A stretch of DNA of 13,634 bases, taken from Bacteroidota bacterium (lineage in GTDB: Bacteria; Bacteroidota; Bacteroidia; Flavobacteriales_D; Crocinitomicaceae). The notes beneath the pieces are model-generated. The model was not told the DNA's origin. It worked only from the letters and a program-made list of their open reading frames with translations, and did no database searches. Location: contig SBGS01000119.1 in assembly GCA_006226555.1 (NCBI GenBank), positions 1 to 13,634 on the forward strand, in the 5' to 3' direction. Position numbers and translations under genes: made by a program. Positions 6,755-13,634 of this stretch are shown here, piece by piece; the stretch's first letter is position 1; the number at the start of each line of letters is the position of its first letter.

Positions 6755-6762
6755 TATATTTG
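6755..6762 (+). promoter_or_regulatory. Predicted -7 box (TATATTTG) of the SGNH-MMPL-GT unit
   Basis: TATATTTG matches TAnnTTTG and lies in the divergent intergenic region, 82 nt before the ATG at 6845. The untranslated leader would be roughly 75 nt, longer than those predicted for kynU and hemL. The -33 element is not clear. Confidence 0.4.
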
Positions 6763-6798
6763 AGGGTTGTTCAAATCGGGGTTTCCCAAACGTCAGAA

Positions 6799-6808
6799 AT
6801 AACCATTC
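6799..6808 (+). repeat. Direct repeat ATAACCATTC, copy 2
   Basis: Second exact copy of the 10-bp repeat. It lies downstream of the predicted rightward -7 box and 36 nt before the SGNH start codon, within the predicted leader. Confidence 0.3.
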
Positions 6809-6844
6809 ATTGAAGTAAAAAGAACTTATCTCCGAATAAACTAC

Positions 6845-7837
6845 ATGCTCAGAAAAGCGATCTACCCTATTGTACTGTTACTCTTGGTTTTGCCGTTCGG
6901 GGAGCTTGCTGCTCGCTTCATAGGATACAAACCTTTGCGCTGGGATCACTATAAGATCACTTCTTCTCCTACAAATTGCATTACCGGTGATTCAATGCTG
7001 GGATTTCGTTTGAACCCGGGTTCCTATAGTATCACGATAAATAGTGGCTTGAAATATAACGCAACACATCTAAATAACGGACAACGATTTTGTGATCGTG
7101 ACACGGCGGGATACTCTTCTATTGGTTTATTTGGCTGTTCATTTACCTATGGCATGGGCGTAGATGACACCCTGACCTTTGCACATCACCTTGCTAAAAA
7201 ATTGCCGGAAACAAACGTCACAAACCACAGTGTTCCCGGATACGGAACCGTACAGTCGTTCCTTCAGATTAAAAATCTACTCGCTGAAAATGAACTCCCG
7301 GACCAGATCGTGATCTGTTTTTCAAAGCATCATTTCAAACGAAATGGGTTAACGCCTTTTTATCGTCGCGATCTGATTCTCGGTTACGGTAATGCTGATC
7401 TTAATACAAAAAATTACATGCATGAAGCTTCCTTTCCTTACATGCAAGAACATCGCATCGTAAAAGAAAAGTGGACCGATCTGTATGCCAGTTGGCCGGG
7501 AAGAAAGCATTCTGCACTTATAAACCTTTTAAACTCAAAATGGGATGACCGCAAAGAAAAACGCATAAATACACTTGCGATCACAAAGGAGATCTTTGAT
7601 GAGATCATTGCCATCTGCAAGTCCGCTAATAAAGAACTGCTTTTTTTCTTCCTCGACGACAGTCCGGAAATATCACATTTACAGTCGTACCTTGATCACA
7701 ATGGAATAAGCTATTTGAATGGGTCGTGGGATATCAGTCGTACAGCTGAAACCAACCATCCTTACGACGATCATCCAAATGCTAAAGCGCACAAGCGACT
7801 TTCGGATCTACTCATTCATCATTTTAGTAGGCGATGA
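6845..7837 (+). CDS. Membrane-anchored SGNH/GDSL hydrolase-like protein
   Basis: A 330-aa protein. Residues about 4-25 form an N-terminal signal or anchor helix (AIYPIVLLLLVLPFGELAA), placing the rest in the periplasm. The SGNH block I is 'GLFGCSFTYGMGVDD' with the likely nucleophile Ser99. 'NHSVPGYGTVQSFLQIKNLL' supplies the block II glycine and the following helix. The C-terminal 'YDDHPNAKAH' (Asp308, His310) matches the common D-x-H-P-N form of the catalytic Asp/His. Members of this group act as esterases, lipases or O-acyl modifiers of glycans and lipids; the substrate here is unknown. The ATG at 6845 follows an A-rich stretch. The stop overlaps the MMPL start by 4 nt (ATGA), making this the first gene of a four-gene glycan or lipid unit. 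Whether the catalytic triad is functional has not been shown. Confidence 0.8.
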   Translation: MLRKAIYPIVLLLLVLPFGELAARFIGYKPLRWDHYKITSSPTNCITGDSMLGFRLNPGSYSITINSGLKYNATHLNNGQRFCDRDTAGYSSIGLFGCSFTYGMGVDDTLTFAHHLAKKLPETNVTNHSVPGYGTVQSFLQIKNLLAENELPDQIVICFSKHHFKRNGLTPFYRRDLILGYGNADLNTKNYMHEASFPYMQEHRIVKEKWTDLYASWPGRKHSALINLLNSKWDDRKEKRINTLAITKEIFDEIIAICKSANKELLFFFLDDSPEISHLQSYLDHNGISYLNGSWDISRTAETNHPYDDHPNAKAHKRLSDLLIHHFSRR

Positions 7838-9987
7838 AAGTGCGCCTATTATTCCTTTTGAGTCTGATCGTGATCCTGGGTGGGTTCTATGGCTCCATGT
7901 ATATCCCCACCAATAAAACAATGGAGTTTTTGGCCTTTGAAGATCATGCGGAAAGAGCACATTACGAGCGATTAAAACTTGAATTTCCTCATCAGGAAAA
8001 CATGTTCGTTACTCTGATCAAGGCTGAAAAAGGCTTGGATGACTTTAATTCTTTCCGACGCTTGGATCAACTTTGCGAACTACTAGGCAAGGACCAAAAA
8101 ACCGAACAAGTACTTTTTCTAACCAGACTCAAGTTCCCATTTCGTACAGGAAATATTGATCGAAGCAGAAAAATGATACCTGTTACGGATAGTTTAAAAT
8201 TCGAAAAGCGATTCAAAAAGCTACATTCCTACCCGGATATACGCCCAAAGTTCATTTCTAATGATAACAAAGTTGCAGCCATTTATATCTATGCTGCGGA
8301 TAATTCATCCTCGAAAAGTTTTGGTAAAATCATTCGTCACTGGGCAAAATTGAACCCTCAGTTCAGTGCACATCTACTTGGACAAAGCCTAAGTGAAGAA
8401 AATTACGGTAAGCGCATTCAAAAAGATCAGCAAAAGTTGATCTATATCACATTGGGCCTATTGTTTATAGGTTTTAGCGTCTTTTTTAGAAGTGTGCGCT
8501 CTGTTCTTTTCCTGCTTTGGACTATTTGTTTAAGCCTGGCATTGCTTTTTCTTTTGATTTTCATTTTGCAAATAGAGCTCAATGCCCTTACGGTAACCAT
8601 TCCTGTTTTAGTTACGATACTTTCCTTAAGCGATGCGGTTCATGTCCTGGAGGAAAGGCAAAAGTCGAGTGATGTTGGCAGTACTCTCCGGAGACTTGCT
8701 CCCGCCTTATTGCTAACAACGCTAACCACAGTTGCGGGATTCAGTATGTTTCTGATAACGGGATCAAACGCCCTGATAGAATATGCACTGCTGGCGATTG
8801 CCGGTCTTTTTATATCCTATTTCGTTAATCGATTCATTTCATTCGTTTTTCTTCTTTTGTTTCCGATTTCACTCAAATCTGACAACAACATACAGTTCAG
8901 CTTTTCTCGACGAAGAACAACTACCATCCTGACGGTTCTTCTTTTAGTTTTCTCTACCACTTTTGTACTTAATCAATACAGAACCGACCATTTCATACAC
9001 GAAGATCTGGAACCTAATACCGAAGAATATCTCGGTTATGACCTGATTCGAAAGCACTTTAAAGGCGGCAGAAGAGTCGAGCTTTTTCTGGAATTTGAAT
9101 CGGGAGACTTATCTCCTGAAATAATCAATCGTACAGAACAACTGGACGCCCGGCTCCGTTCTGCAGGATTGATAACGGATAGCTATGGAATACACACACT
9201 CGTAAAACGATACAACCGCTATAAACACGGCGGAAATCCGAAAATGTTCACGATTCCAAAAGAAATTAATGGGCGCACAATAAACGAGATCAAATCGAAA
9301 GAGGTGCTTTTGGGTCTAAATCAGATCATTGGTGAGAATGGAAGAACCTATAAGTACTCCGTTTCCTTAACAGATATCGGTGCTGCAAAAGCAAATGAGC
9401 TCTACAAAGAAATAGCGGTATTGGTTTCAAAAATCTTTGGGAAAGATCAATCGTTTTATATCGGTGGGCCATCAGTTATTGCGGATAAGAGCATCCTTCG
9501 TTTATCATCTTCTTTACTACTCAGTTTGCTTTTTGCATTACTGGCGATCATTTTCATGATCTGGTTCAGGTATCGTTCGGCAAAATATGTCGTTGCCGCC
9601 ATTGTAGTCAACACCTTGCCATTAATGCTGGTCGGGACTTTTATTCTTTTGAAGGATCATTATTTTACCCCAAACAGTTTAATGATATTAACCATACTAC
9701 TTGGTGTAGCGGTCGATGACACCATACATTTTATGGAAAGATACAGCGCATTGAGTGCATCAGGAGTTGATAGTGAGCAGGCAATAAACAGCACATTAAA
9801 TTCTTCAGGAATGGCCATCGTAAAAACCTCCCTGTTATTGTGCTTAGGTTTATGCGCATTATTATTCTCCAGTTTTACATTCAATGTGGAAAGTGCTTTC
9901 TATTTTATTCTGGGTATTTTAGCAGCACTATTAACAGACCTGTTTATTCTGCCACAACTATTGTATACTAAGAAAGAACAAAGCTAA
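7834..9987 (+). CDS. RND-superfamily MMPL-type exporter
   Basis: A 717-aa RND permease with the classic duplicated 6+6 helix plan. TM1 is at residues 4-24, a large periplasmic loop covers about 25-200, and TM2-6 run about 201-345. TM7 is near 360-380, a second loop spans about 385-555, and TM8-12 run about 557-712. The paired polar motifs in TM4 and TM10 are 'ILSLSDAVHVLEER' (Asp267) and 'GVAVDDTIHFMERY' (Asp628/Asp629), the expected proton-relay acids of the COG1033/MMPL group. It is shorter than AcrB-type pumps (about 1000 aa) and close to lipid exporters such as HpnN and MmpL-like proteins. The ATG overlaps the SGNH gene stop, and the next start is 2 nt downstream, so it is cotranscribed with two glycosyltransferases. 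Export of the glycolipid or lipid made by this operon is inferred. Confidence 0.88.
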   Translation: MKVRLLFLLSLIVILGGFYGSMYIPTNKTMEFLAFEDHAERAHYERLKLEFPHQENMFVTLIKAEKGLDDFNSFRRLDQLCELLGKDQKTEQVLFLTRLKFPFRTGNIDRSRKMIPVTDSLKFEKRFKKLHSYPDIRPKFISNDNKVAAIYIYAADNSSSKSFGKIIRHWAKLNPQFSAHLLGQSLSEENYGKRIQKDQQKLIYITLGLLFIGFSVFFRSVRSVLFLLWTICLSLALLFLLIFILQIELNALTVTIPVLVTILSLSDAVHVLEERQKSSDVGSTLRRLAPALLLTTLTTVAGFSMFLITGSNALIEYALLAIAGLFISYFVNRFISFVFLLLFPISLKSDNNIQFSFSRRRTTTILTVLLLVFSTTFVLNQYRTDHFIHEDLEPNTEEYLGYDLIRKHFKGGRRVELFLEFESGDLSPEIINRTEQLDARLRSAGLITDSYGIHTLVKRYNRYKHGGNPKMFTIPKEINGRTINEIKSKEVLLGLNQIIGENGRTYKYSVSLTDIGAAKANELYKEIAVLVSKIFGKDQSFYIGGPSVIADKSILRLSSSLLLSLLFALLAIIFMIWFRYRSAKYVVAAIVVNTLPLMLVGTFILLKDHYFTPNSLMILTILLGVAVDDTIHFMERYSALSASGVDSEQAINSTLNSSGMAIVKTSLLLCLGLCALLFSSFTFNVESAFYFILGILAALLTDLFILPQLLYTKKEQS

Positions 9988-9989
9988 AA

Positions 9990-11453
9990 GTGATCATCTG
10001 GCTATTATATTACCTCTATTTTTTCTTTCAGGTCATTTTACTCTTTTATGCTCTGACAGAGTTTGGGTTAATGTTACGCCTTGTTTTCTCTAAAGAAGAA
10101 AATAAACCAAGGGATCCCGAAGAATGGCCTGAAGTACTTGTTCAGTTACCTGTCTACAATGAGCAATACGTGATTGGAAGGCTTATCGACGCTACGTGCG
10201 AACTGGACTATCCGAAGGAAAAATTAAAGATCCAGGTGCTCGACGACTCAAATGATGAAACGATCGCTGTGGTTTCAGCTCTTGTGAAGCACTATCAGTC
10301 AACAGGTATACACATCGAACACATTCAACGTCCAAACAGAACAGGATTCAAAGCCGGCGCTCTGGCATACGGCCTGGAGCTATGCGGGGCGCCTTATGTT
10401 GCCATTTTTGATGCCGATTTCATTCCAAACAAAGATTTTCTCAAGTTGACGATACCTCATTTTTATTCAGATCAGAAGATCGGGGTTGTGCAAAGCCGCT
10501 GGGCGCACATCAATGAGGATCATTCTTTATTGACGAGAATACAAGCAATATTCCTGAATACACACTTTACGGTCGAACAAGTTGGAAGAAACAAAGCGGG
10601 AGCCTACATTAATTTCAATGGCACCGCAGGGGTCTGGAGGAGAACCTGTATTGATGATGGAGGCGGCTGGCAGGCTGATACCCTAACGGAAGACCTTGAC
10701 CTTAGTTTTCGTGCACAGATGAAGGGTTGGAAGTTTAAGTATATGATGGATATTCAGGCGCCATCCGAGCTTCCGGTTTCTCTTCCGGCATTTAAGGTAC
10801 AGCAGTTCAGATGGTCGAAAGGCGCAGCCGAATGCAGTCGAAAGAATTTAAAGGCCTTGTTCAAAACAAAGAACCTCTCGCTTGGCTCGAAGATCATTGG
10901 GGCATTCCACCTGCTGAATAGCTCGGCTTATATTCTGATCGTTTCGTTTATTCTGTTGTCTTTACCCATGGCTTATTTCTTTTCTCATTTTGGAAAGCAA
11001 GCAGATCCATTCGGTTTACTGAATTATACCTATCTGACCACAATATTACTTTTCTTCGTCTTCCTTATCGGAAACCTGAAGGTCTCGCGAAACAAATTAA
11101 AAACACTCGTTACATTCCCTGTTTTATTCCCGATGTTTCTCATGACGAGCATGGGAATTTCACTCTATCTCATGATCGGAGTTATCGAGGGATATGTGGG
11201 TAAACGCTCAGATTTCGTTCGTACGCCAAAGTTCAATATTACGCGTAAGGTCAAAGACTGGAAGACAAAAAAATATGCCGGTGTTAAGCTAACTCCAGTT
11301 TTTGTTTTGGAGCTTATCTTGTGGGCCTATTGCGTAGTGGCCATAATCTACACCATGCAAACCGGCATCATTCCATTGCTTGTCTATGAAGTCATGTTTT
11401 TTCTTGGACTAACTGCAAATATCATCGCAAATGTCATTCACAGAAAGATATAG
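9990..11453 (+). CDS. Cellulose synthase-like family 2 glycosyltransferase, membrane bound
   Basis: A 487-aa GT2 enzyme of the CslA-like or glucomannan/ceramide-glucosyltransferase-like type. One N-terminal helix (about 2-22) precedes the GT-A domain 'VLVQLPVYNEQYVI' (49-62). Catalytic elements are Asp85-Asp86 ('QVLDDS'), the DxD at 141-143 ('FDADF'), the base in 'TLTEDLDLSF' (Asp235) and the processivity motif Q-x-x-R-W at 271-275. About four C-terminal helices (roughly 303-330, 348-362, 370-392, 433-480) complete a transmembrane channel-like portion. It should add hexose from a nucleotide sugar at the cytoplasmic face, processively or to a lipid acceptor. There is no PilZ domain and no bcs partner, so cellulose itself is not indicated. 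Start is GTG at 9990, 2 nt after the MMPL stop; the 3' end overlaps the next gene by 23 nt. Confidence 0.88.
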   Translation: MIIWLLYYLYFFFQVILLFYALTEFGLMLRLVFSKEENKPRDPEEWPEVLVQLPVYNEQYVIGRLIDATCELDYPKEKLKIQVLDDSNDETIAVVSALVKHYQSTGIHIEHIQRPNRTGFKAGALAYGLELCGAPYVAIFDADFIPNKDFLKLTIPHFYSDQKIGVVQSRWAHINEDHSLLTRIQAIFLNTHFTVEQVGRNKAGAYINFNGTAGVWRRTCIDDGGGWQADTLTEDLDLSFRAQMKGWKFKYMMDIQAPSELPVSLPAFKVQQFRWSKGAAECSRKNLKALFKTKNLSLGSKIIGAFHLLNSSAYILIVSFILLSLPMAYFFSHFGKQADPFGLLNYTYLTTILLFFVFLIGNLKVSRNKLKTLVTFPVLFPMFLMTSMGISLYLMIGVIEGYVGKRSDFVRTPKFNITRKVKDWKTKKYAGVKLTPVFVLELILWAYCVVAIIYTMQTGIIPLLVYEVMFFLGLTANIIANVIHRKI

Positions 11454-12786
11454 TCAGCTTGTCATTTATAGTTTGGGGTCGCTGTGTTTGCTGGTCGGCA
11501 TTTATTACACTTCCATTACACATCGTAATGAGAGTACGCAATTAGTTCAGGCCTTAATGCTTGCATTTCTCGGATTCTTCAGTTTATTCATTTTACTTCG
11601 GAAAACGAATTATCGGCTGTTACTTTTCGTATTTCTTCTGGGCCTTATTGGGCGACTGGTCTTCTTCCCTGAATCACCGAAATTATCTGATGACTACCTG
11701 AGGTATCTCTGGGATGGTAAACTGGTTGAATCCGGTGTAGACCCATTCGCGTATAGTCCTGATTCTATTCTTCAAATGAAAGAAACATGGGCAAAACCAC
11801 TTCAGGAATACGATAAGTTACTTCACACGAAGGATTTCCCGCAAGGGATGAATTCTTACCGATACTATTCTGTATATCCACCCGTTGCACAATCACTTTT
11901 TTACGTTTCTGTTGCGCTGGTTCGATCAATCGAAGGGTCCGTGCTTGTGATGCGTATGGTAGACCTTTGTTTTGAGGTGGGAACGTTTTTTCTGCTGGTA
12001 TCCCTATTAAAACGCTGGGGTCAAAATCCCCTGAGAGTAATGCTATATTGGCTAAATCCTCTGGTAATGAGTGAATTTATCGGGAATCTTCATCTTGAAG
12101 GAATTGCTTTGTTCTTTATTCTGCTTACATTACTTCTTATTGAAAAAAGGCATTTCGTTTTCTCCGGAATTCCAATGGCAATGGCGATCGCTACCAAGCT
12201 CAATCCACTCTTTTTGCTCGGAGTCGGATTCCGACATATAAATTTTAAGCAATTGGCGTTATTCGGAGGAATAAGTATGCTACTTTTTGCTTTATTGTTT
12301 TACCCTTTTACCGATATATCGAGTCTTCAGAATTTATATGAAAGTCTCAAGCTTTATAAATACTGGCTGGAGTTCAATGCAGGACTGTACTACCTGCTGC
12401 TGGATATGCAAAAAACATTCCCGGATATCAATATCGTAGGGATGTACAATTACCTGCTACCTCTTACTTTACTCATTGGTTTTTGGCTGGTCAATCGCTA
12501 CGGAGAAAAGTACAAACTCGTTGAACGCTTCGTGCTGATATATCTGTTTTATCTGCTGATCTCTCGAGTCGTGCATCCTTGGTATCTCATTCCGCTTATA
12601 GGATTAGCACCACTTGTAAAATGGAAGTTTGCGAGTATATGGAGCTTCCTGGTCATCTTTGTATACTTCTCTTTCGATGGTGGTGTTTATCATGAAGTTA
12701 AAGGATATATGCTAGTGGAATACGTGATACTTTACGCTATTCTCGTCGTCGAACTCTTTGTTCTTCCCCAATTAAAAAGAAACTGA
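11431..12786 (+). CDS. GT-C fold polyprenol-phosphate-dependent mannosyltransferase-like protein (GT87/DUF2029-like)
   Basis: A 451-aa integral membrane protein with about 10-12 helices. The first large loop carries 'LSDDYLRYLWDGKLVESGVD' (from residue 85), the GT-C signature in which Asp87/Asp88 act in catalysis, followed by the 'G-x-D-P-F' element (the family's G-x-N-P-Y). A late 'SRVVHPWYLIPL' (His382-Tyr385) is typical of GT87/PIG-M-like transferases, which use polyprenyl-phosphate sugars on the outer side of the membrane. 'YWLNPLVMSEFIGNLHLEGI' also fits. It is the last gene of the SGNH-MMPL-GT2-GT-C unit; its ATG lies 23 nt inside the 3' end of the GT2 gene, in another frame. The next in-frame ATG is about 42 codons later and would lose helix 1. 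Donor and acceptor are unknown; mannose is a family-based guess. Confidence 0.8.
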   Translation: MSFTERYSQLVIYSLGSLCLLVGIYYTSITHRNESTQLVQALMLAFLGFFSLFILLRKTNYRLLLFVFLLGLIGRLVFFPESPKLSDDYLRYLWDGKLVESGVDPFAYSPDSILQMKETWAKPLQEYDKLLHTKDFPQGMNSYRYYSVYPPVAQSLFYVSVALVRSIEGSVLVMRMVDLCFEVGTFFLLVSLLKRWGQNPLRVMLYWLNPLVMSEFIGNLHLEGIALFFILLTLLLIEKRHFVFSGIPMAMAIATKLNPLFLLGVGFRHINFKQLALFGGISMLLFALLFYPFTDISSLQNLYESLKLYKYWLEFNAGLYYLLLDMQKTFPDINIVGMYNYLLPLTLLIGFWLVNRYGEKYKLVERFVLIYLFYLLISRVVHPWYLIPLIGLAPLVKWKFASIWSFLVIFVYFSFDGGVYHEVKGYMLVEYVILYAILVVELFVLPQLKRN

Positions 12787-12815
12787 TTCACTCAACAAGG
12801 AAGACATTCGATTAC

Positions 12816-12823
12816 TATCTTTG
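12816..12823 (+). promoter_or_regulatory. Predicted -7 box (TATCTTTG) of hemL
   Basis: In the 63-bp gap between the GT-C gene and hemL stands TATCTTTG, matching TAnnTTTG and ending 26 nt before the ATG. This is almost the same layout as in front of kynU. No clear -33 TTTG is seen, and no terminator hairpin for the upstream operon is visible in this gap. Confidence 0.5.
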
Positions 12824-12849
12824 TAATCCTTCACTTTTTGAGCAAACAT

Positions 12850-13634
12850 ATGAGCACATCAAAGAATATTACCCGAACGAATTCTGAAAAACTTTTTGAA
12901 AAAGCCAAACATTACTTTCCGGGAGGAGTAAATTCACCTGTGAGGGCGTTTAAGTCCGTTGAGGGCGCTCCGCTCTTCATGCATAAGGGTGATGGGGCTA
13001 AAGTATGGGATGAAGACGGGAATGAATTTATCGATTTTTGCTGCAGCTGGGGACCATTGATCCTTGGTCATAACCATCCATCTGTATTCAATGGTGTCGT
13101 GGAAACATTAAAAAACGGATCAAGCTTCGGTGCTCCAACTGTTAAGGAGAATGAGCTTGCAGAATTGATCCTCAGCAGAAATCCATTCATTGAAAAGATC
13201 CGTTTTGTAAGTTCCGGTACGGAAGCCGTAATGTCTGCACTTCGTCTTGCGCGTGGATACACCGGCAGAAAAAAAGTGCTGAAATTTGAGGGGTGTTACC
13301 ACGGTCATGTCGATTCAATGCTTGTAAAAGCAGGAAGTGGTTTAGCAACTCTTGGTACCTCATCAAGCTCGGGTGTTCCTGAAGAATATGCAAATGAAAC
13401 ACTTGTTTTACCCCTAAATGATCTGGATGCTCTTTCAAAATGCTTCCAGGAATTTGGGAATGAGATCGCTTGTGCCATCATAGAACCAATACCGGCGAAT
13501 AACGGTTTGCTCCTTCAGGACCTTACCTTCCTTCAGGCATTGAGAGAGATCTGTTATGAATACAGAACACTGCTTTTCTTTGACGAAGTAATTTCAGGTT
13601 TCCGCGTTGCATTTTCAGGTGCCGCTGAGTACTA
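12850..13634 (+). CDS. hemL: Glutamate-1-semialdehyde 2,1-aminomutase, 3'-truncated by the window
   Basis: The first 261 codons of a class III PLP aminomutase that turns glutamate-1-semialdehyde into 5-aminolevulinate, the last step of the C5 route to heme and other tetrapyrroles. The frame is open from ATG 12850 to the right edge. Seen: 'YFPGGVNSPVRAFKSV' (21-36), the usual N-terminal signature; 'DFCCSWGPLILGHNHP'; 'SSGTEAVMSALRLARG' with the PLP-phosphate loop Ser122-Gly123-Thr124; 'GCYHGHVDSMLVKAGSG'; and 'FFDEVISGFRVAFSG' with Asp245, which pairs with the pyridine nitrogen. The catalytic lysine is beyond the window, so activity cannot be confirmed here. It has 'EPIPANNGLLL' where many homologues have 'EPVAGNMGVV'. 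A TATCTTTG box precedes it, so it probably has its own promoter. Confidence 0.96.
   Translation, partial: MSTSKNITRTNSEKLFEKAKHYFPGGVNSPVRAFKSVEGAPLFMHKGDGAKVWDEDGNEFIDFCCSWGPLILGHNHPSVFNGVVETLKNGSSFGAPTVKENELAELILSRNPFIEKIRFVSSGTEAVMSALRLARGYTGRKKVLKFEGCYHGHVDSMLVKAGSGLATLGTSSSSGVPEEYANETLVLPLNDLDALSKCFQEFGNEIACAIIEPIPANNGLLLQDLTFLQALREICYEYRTLLFFDEVISGFRVAFSGAAEY

Noticed and set aside
9990..12786. Cellulose synthesis locus
   Set aside because: The GT2 is cellulose-synthase-like, but there is no PilZ domain and no bcsB, bcsC or endoglucanase gene nearby; the neighbours point to a glycolipid or other glycan.
13068..13438. Three overlapping minus-strand frames of 62-83 codons
   Set aside because: All lie opposite hemL, whose frame is unambiguous; they are shadows.

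Overview
The window looks like a chromosomal segment of a member of the Bacteroidota, most likely the Flavobacteriales. Three things suggest this: the protein families present (NlpE-META protein, bacterial KMO/KynU pair, CslA-like GT2 next to a GT-C mannosyltransferase), a moderate-to-low GC content, and -7 promoter boxes of the Bacteroidota form TAnnTTTG (TATCTTTG or TATATTTG) where promoters are expected, in place of sigma-70 boxes. I saw no RNA genes, insertion sequences, CRISPR arrays or phage genes. There is no gene-free stretch over 300 bp; the longest gap is 186 bp.

Left part, 1-1604, plus strand: the 3' part of an NlpE-META lipoprotein-like gene (cut by the left edge), then a YeiH-family membrane protein (669-1604). 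The YeiH gene meets the next unit tail to tail with a 23-bp overlap of coding sequence.

Middle, 1582-6658, minus strand: six closely packed genes read from right to left, kynU, a 73-aa single-pass membrane protein, kmo, an outer-membrane beta-barrel-like protein, an ArsC/Spx-like thioredoxin-fold protein, and an EamA exporter. All junctions either overlap or are separated by 2-5 nt, so this is almost certainly one operon. KMO makes 3-hydroxykynurenine and KynU cleaves it to 3-hydroxyanthranilate and alanine (tryptophan degradation or NAD synthesis from tryptophan). Three envelope or membrane proteins and one redox-like protein are cotranscribed with the two enzymes. This is the most unusual part of the window.

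A 186-bp divergent intergenic region (6659-6844) carries a -7-like box for each direction, a 10-bp palindrome and a 10-bp direct repeat.

Right part, 6845-12786, plus strand: a four-gene unit with overlapping or 2-nt junctions, SGNH hydrolase-like protein, RND/MMPL exporter, CslA-like processive GT2 and a GT-C (GT87-like) polyprenol-phosphate-dependent glycosyltransferase. Together they look like a small system that makes, modifies and exports a glycolipid or glycan; its product cannot be read from sequence. The 5' part of hemL (glutamate-1-semialdehyde aminomutase, tetrapyrrole synthesis) follows behind its own TATCTTTG box and runs off the right edge.
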